Positions 62,690 through 64,000 of a stretch of 64,000 nt of DNA are shown in pieces. Each line of letters opens with the position of its first letter. Within the stretch, counting starts at the first letter, position 1. The stretch is taken from the NCBI GenBank assembly GCA_903813345.2, contig CAIIXF020000009.1, forward strand, positions 32,524,740 through 32,588,739, read 5' to 3'. The notes under the pieces were generated by a model. That model was not told the DNA's origin. It made no database searches and worked only from the letters and a program-made list of their open reading frames with translations. A program made the position numbers and the translations under genes. This stretch comes from Owenia fusiformis (Eukaryota; Annelida; Polychaeta; Sabellida; Oweniidae).

Positions 62690-64000
62690 TTCTGTGCTCG
62701 GTGGGACCTTTCAGAATGATTGTGTTACCAGAGTTGCATTAATATTGCAACAACATAACTTAATTTGCCCTATTTGCCGCCCACTCCCTAATAAGCACCT
62801 AAATAAGGCTCTTATTAGACTCCAGATGTCAATCTGGAGTCTATTGCTTTTGTCAGTATTCTTATTATTATTCTTTATTATTCTTTCTTATTATTCTTTC
62901 CCAGTTTTCTCGATAACCATTAGGTTTCCAATAAAGATCATTATTTAGTCAATTTATGTCCAGTATCTAGTTCCTCGGAAATTGGGTCAAATTTTTATCT
63001 AGGTCAAAGGTCAAGAACTAGGTCAAATCCAGTACTTTGTCACTTTTTTCGATTTTCTCGGTCGTCCTTCAATATTTTTGATCCCGGTTTTTTTCATTGT
63101 GTTCTTTATAAAAAAGTAGGAAACCTAGGGTCGATTTAGTTTTTTGATATCTCAAACCGATTTCGAGATATCAGTGTCCGAAAACGAGGTCCAAAAAAAA
63201 GTTCTCCGAATCAAATGTCCAGGATATTAGTCTTATAGAAAATTTTCTCAGGATTCCGAATCTGAAAACGAAATTTGGATCTGACTTCCAGTTCGGAAGT
63301 TATGGCGTTTTGAAAACTCAAAAATCGCTAAATTTGGTGCCCATGTTAAGTCAATGGGAAAAAATATTTTTTTGAAGTGAAAATTTCGGAATATAGACTG
63401 AGTTCAGCTTCATATAATCAAAGCCTTTAAAAGAAGGGGACCTCAAAAGCCATCTAGCTTCACAATTTGGACACCGAAATGCCTAGGTCAAAATCTAGGT
63501 CAAATTCATAGGTTTTCCTTATTTTTTCGATTCTGACACTACACTTTAATTATATTCTTCGAAATTGTGTATACATGTTGCCAAGAATATGCTAATAGTG
63601 TTAGCCTTTTGCCGTCAGAAAGTATTTTGACCCACTTTTGAGATATGGTGTCCGAAAAGTAGGTCAAAATAAAAAGTTCTCCAAATTTGACGTTTGAGTT
63701 ATGAATTAAGTATAGTATTTTCTCAGGAATCCGAATCTGCAAACCAAATTTCGATCCGACTTCCAGTTCGGAAGTTATGGCGTGTCCGAAAAGTAGGTCA
63801 AAATAAAAAATCTCCAAATTTAACGTATGAGTTATGAATTAGGGGTAGAATTTTGTCAGGAATCCGAATCTGCAAACCAAATTTCGATCCGACTTCCGGT
63901 TCGGAAGTGATAGCGTTTTGAAATTTCGAGAAAAATCGATCTGATGGTATCCTGATAGAAAGTCAAGAGTAGAGAAGAAAATATTGAAAAATTCATCCAT
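62690..64000. repeat. Repetitive sequence in TASOR-like intron 10
   Basis: Begins with two hairpins (about 62731-62749 and 62816-62843) and a TTATTATTCTT run. A module with GGAATCCGAATCTGCAAACC, TTTCGATCCGACTTCC and GTTCGGAAGT then recurs near 63239, 63718 and 63850. No exon of the TASOR-like gene was recognised after 62524. Confidence 0.6.

Overview
The window is AT-rich animal DNA with GT-AG introns, long intergenic spacers and dense short non-autonomous transposons. The gene set is an EF-hand sarcoplasmic calcium-binding protein, a TASOR-like gene and an unidentified gene. With the repeat style (MITEs carrying GACGGACAGAC runs and GCCCGTAGCCAGG ends), it suggests a marine invertebrate bilaterian, perhaps a mollusc or other lophotrochozoan. 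The species assignment is inference. There is no sign of bacterial gene organisation.

Layout. 1-13 kb: no convincing gene; tandem repeats, MITEs, a six-fold 162-bp repeat array and a perfect 829-bp tandem duplication. 13.08-15.85 kb (+): a complete four-exon, 195-residue EF-hand gene whose last codons lie inside a repeat array ending in a MITE terminus. 16-23 kb: mostly empty. 23.4-36.7 kb (-): five exons of one gene, including a probable non-coding first exon; the exon phases agree, but the product is not firmly identified. Its long intron holds a 1.5-kb element with long inverted repeats and a GC-rich 878-bp element. 38-49 kb: repeats, two promoter-like segments, and a 5'-truncated LINE split by an 828-bp element with a perfect 8-bp target duplication. 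54.3-62.5 kb (+): the first ten exons (378 residues) of a TASOR-like gene running off the window, with many transposons in its introns.

The most unusual feature is in the TASOR-like gene. The exon 3 splice donor is present nine times in tandem (47-bp unit), and the front of exon 5 with its acceptor is present three times (128-bp unit). Only the first donor and the last exon-5 copy keep the reading frame. TASOR proteins in vertebrates act in the HUSH complex, which silences transposons and intronless foreign DNA, so possible splice-level control of this gene is worth testing. I see no multi-gene cassette that I would call a new system.

All exon models are hand-built from splice signals, phase and translation, without alignment to transcripts or databases.
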